A DNA stretch of 64,000 bases from Leguminivora glycinivorella. Its lineage: Eukaryota; Arthropoda; Insecta; Lepidoptera; Tortricidae. The notes beneath the pieces are model-generated. The model was given only the letters and a program-made list of their open reading frames with translations, was not told the DNA's origin and ran no database searches. Where the stretch lies: the NCBI RefSeq assembly GCF_023078275.1, contig NC_062998.1, forward strand, positions 19,667,916 through 19,731,915. Direction: 5' to 3'. Numbering within the stretch: the first letter of the stretch is position 1; the number at the start of each line of letters is the position of its first letter. Made by a program: the position numbers and the translations under genes. This document shows positions 61,709-64,000 of this stretch, piece by piece.

Positions 61709-62480
61709 TTTATTAATTTTATTAGTAGAACCAAGCTCACCGCTGGGCGAGTAACTATAAACATCGCCATGTCTGTTTTATTTACACGGGAATGATTATC
61801 TTTTGTTCGTTTTTATAGCCGATAGCTCATAGCTTACTAGCTCGCGGTGGGACCAGTGCCTTCTTAGTGTGAAGATTGTAAAACAAAATAATCCTTATTA
61901 CATGGAGACTTTTTGAGAAGCGTTGTTTTACCTTTTCCATTTTTAAATTAGAGTGTTTGACATAAGCGTTTTGTTATTAACTACTTTCAAGAAGCGTTTT
62001 GCTGTAGGCTTAACTATACTATGACATTCTACTTTTGGAAAAGTTATAATATAAATAATATATTATATTTAATAACAATGTCTAAAATAATGTTTAATGT
62101 GTCATAGAAAGTCATTAACATTAATAACAATATGATAATCTCTAGGCACATTGCCAATCTACTCAAATGACAAGAGAGCTATTATAATGTTTCTGTCTCA
62201 CTCTACGACTTCGGACTGTAGGCTGTCAAACCTGCAACTACACCAATGTATAATACTAGTCCTATAACTTAGCAAATATCTAACAGTCGGCCTTCCTGAT
62301 GAAAATTTGTTTGTCCCTAAACAAAATACTAAATGTTAAATAATTAACAATATCAATTTTATAGATTTAGTTTCACAAATATTAAACAATTTCCACATTA
62401 ATTAAAATGAAAACCTAGTTGTAGCTAGTCACAAGTGTTACAACTCCAAATTCAATAATAATTAAGAAACATTGTACTGT
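61709..62480. other. AT-rich stretch right of the palindrome
   Basis: No gene, and no serpin exon found on the minus strand. Probably the 3' untranslated side of the retrotransposon whose gag follows. Confidence 0.4.
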
Positions 62481-62489
62481 AGACTTCAC

Positions 62490-62945
62490 TACTGGTTCCA
62501 GCCACCCAACGACTTCTAGCTCAAACTGCACCGTGGACTACACCAGTTCACAATTGATCTGGCCACCCAACGACTTCCAGCTTTAACTACACCGTGGACT
62601 TCACCAAAACCATAAGCAACATATCAAATTAATAACATTAACATAACTTTGCATTTACATCTGATCACCCAACGACTTCCAGCTCCAGCTGCACCGTGGA
62701 CTTCACCAGTTCACAATTGATCTGGCCACCCAACGACTTCCAGCCTTTACTGCACCGTGGACTTCACCAGAAACAATAAGCGACATATCAAACTAATAAC
62801 ATTAACATAACTTTGCATTTACATCTGATCACCCAACGACTTCCAGCTCCAGCTGCACCGTGGACTTCACCAGTTCACAATTGATCTGGCCACCCAACGA
62901 CTTCCAGCCTTTACTGCACAGTGGACTTCATCAGAATATCATATA
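62490..62945. repeat. Tandem repeat of CACCCAACGACTTCCAGC units
   Basis: Six copies of a roughly 45-bp word (CACCCAACGACTTCCAGCTC, ...TGCACCGTGGACTTCACCAG) at about 62503, 62564, 62666, 62725, 62830 and 62891, in pairs joined by TTCACAATTGATCTGGC. The pairs are separated by AACATTAACATAACTTTGCA and form a higher-order unit of about 165 bp. Confidence 0.88.
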
Positions 62946-63159
62946 CATAGAATAACACATAGGAATAGCACTTTTTATATATTAATAATATCACCTTCTA
63001 CATCTAGAAAATATGTTATCTAAGTATCACATTTTAAATTCACCATATTCAACAGAATAGAACTCTTACTATTAAAGTTAATTTCAGCCAACTATATGTA
63101 TCATAACAATTAGTTTTTATCATTATCACTATCAGTCTCAGAACTGGCATTTTGTATTT
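62946..63159. other. Non-coding DNA following the gag frame
   Basis: AT-rich; stop codons in all minus frames soon after gag, with no protease or reverse transcriptase motif. Confidence 0.5.
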
Positions 63160-64000
63160 TTATCTAAAATAACAATCTGCAGTTTTATGACCAATTTTAT
63201 TACATTTATCACATTTAATCAATGTCTTTGAACAATTCACTACTATATGTCCCGGCTCTTTGCAATTAAAACAACTGAACTTCTTTTTACACTGACTTGC
63301 ATGGTGACCTACTAAGTTACAAGATGTACATGGAACATTATTATTACTAATTGGACTAGATTCATTTTTGACTAGCCTTGACTCCTTACTATCACGATTC
63401 ATTTCTTTCAAGTACTTTAATAACTGCTCGGGTTGTGTAAACCTTGCTGAAGTTGCACTAGCACGAATAGTCCTATCATCAAGTCCATGAATCAAACAAT
63501 CTACAGCCTTCTTGTTTGTAATTTCACATGCATTTAGTAAAGCCATTTTTGAATAGTAATAATCATCTAATGTTTCAGTTGCCTTGAGCCTTCTGTCCAA
63601 CAATTCACTCAATAAAGAACCATAATTTACATCGGATGGGAATGCATTTTTTAATTGTTGTTGCCACTCTGGCCAAGAATAATTTACTGTTAATAAAGTT
63701 TCATACCAAAGCTTAGCATGTCCCACTAACCTGGGCAATGCATAAAAGGAAGTTTGCCTATCAGACCAACCATAAATCAGTGCACATTCATTAACCTTAG
63801 AAATCCAAGTTTCTATTTTATGACTTTTAATAGCAGGATTAAATTCAGGTACTATATTTTTATCACATTGAATTTTATTTTGTTCAGGTTTAATATAGCT
63901 ACTCATAAAGTTCATAAAATCTTGAAAAGTTAACTGACCAGAAGCATTTGGCACACTTTGATCTGCAATGTTACTTGTACTATCCTGAGCAGCTCTGTCC
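63160..64000 (-). CDS. LTR-retrotransposon gag protein (partial at N-terminus)
   Basis: The frame is open from the window end to the stop at 63160-63162. A capsid-type helical region (ETWISKVNECALIYGWSDRQ, GHAKLWYETLLTVNYSWPEW, LLDRRLKATETLDDYYYSKM) resembles Ty3/Gypsy Retrotrans_gag. Three CCHC zinc knuckles follow: CTSCNLVGHHASQC, CFNCKEPGHIVVNC, CDKCNKIGHKTADC. No protease or pol follows in any frame within 600 bp; a tandem repeat is there instead. It could be a gag-only or internally deleted element, or a gene derived from gag. The true start lies beyond 64000. Confidence 0.8.
   Translation of the reverse strand, partial: DRAAQDSTSNIADQSVPNASGQLTFQDFMNFMSSYIKPEQNKIQCDKNIVPEFNPAIKSHKIETWISKVNECALIYGWSDRQTSFYALPRLVGHAKLWYETLLTVNYSWPEWQQQLKNAFPSDVNYGSLLSELLDRRLKATETLDDYYYSKMALLNACEITNKKAVDCLIHGLDDRTIRASATSARFTQPEQLLKYLKEMNRDSKESRLVKNESSPISNNNVPCTSCNLVGHHASQCKKKFSCFNCKEPGHIVVNCSKTLIKCDKCNKIGHKTADCYFR

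Overview
The window looks like nuclear DNA of a moth or butterfly (Lepidoptera). This rests on GC-rich exons in very AT-rich, repeat-stuffed introns, on many mariner, hAT, MITE and non-LTR remnants, and on a dispersed repeat carrying GGAC microsatellites and a GGGTTCCGTAG terminus. The order-level call is inference, and I cannot name a species.

Genes. Positions 109-40979 (+) hold the last 27 coding exons of TRIP12/ctrip, a HECT-type E3 ubiquitin ligase. All 26 splice junctions keep phase and give 1,657 residues: Armadillo repeats, a WWE domain, a low-complexity middle and a complete HECT domain with its active-site Cys. The 5' part lies left of the window. Converging on it is a five-exon divergent mitotic-type cyclin (minus, 50265 to 45427) with a KEN box and D-box-like motif, two cyclin folds, and a one-base frameshift in its first exon. 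Further right are the last two coding exons of a serpin (minus, 55044 to 54204). The right edge carries a retrotransposon gag reading frame (minus, 63160 to the window end) with three zinc knuckles and no following pol.

Mobile DNA. TRIP12 intron 3 (1685-18966) holds a 1.8-kb tandem array with TTAGG-type motifs and a FLYWCH-MULE transposase gene. That gene is split by a 11,965-bp insertion flanked by TTAA. The insertion contains a tRNA-derived SINE, a frameshifted non-LTR retrotransposon with restriction-like endonuclease, several hairpin MITEs and two copies of the GGAC dispersed repeat. Other TRIP12 introns hold a mariner (itself hit by a 90-bp MITE), two further mariner fragments, 3' ends of non-LTR elements and MITEs. 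The cyclin introns carry a duplicated, broken cyclin exon and an 8-bp-TSD element with a THAP-like start. Between cyclin and serpin is an 831-bp non-autonomous hAT. In the serpin intron two almost identical 2.9-kb composite units sit in opposite orientation 186 bp apart inside one older repeat, forming a 6-kb palindrome.

How the parts relate. TRIP12, the cyclin and the serpin are ordinary host genes with no evident functional link; TRIP12 and the cyclin are convergent, and the serpin lies upstream of the cyclin on the same strand. I found no CRISPR array, operon, rRNA or true tRNA gene. The most unusual structures are the TTAA-bounded 12-kb unit and the twin 2.9-kb composite insertions.
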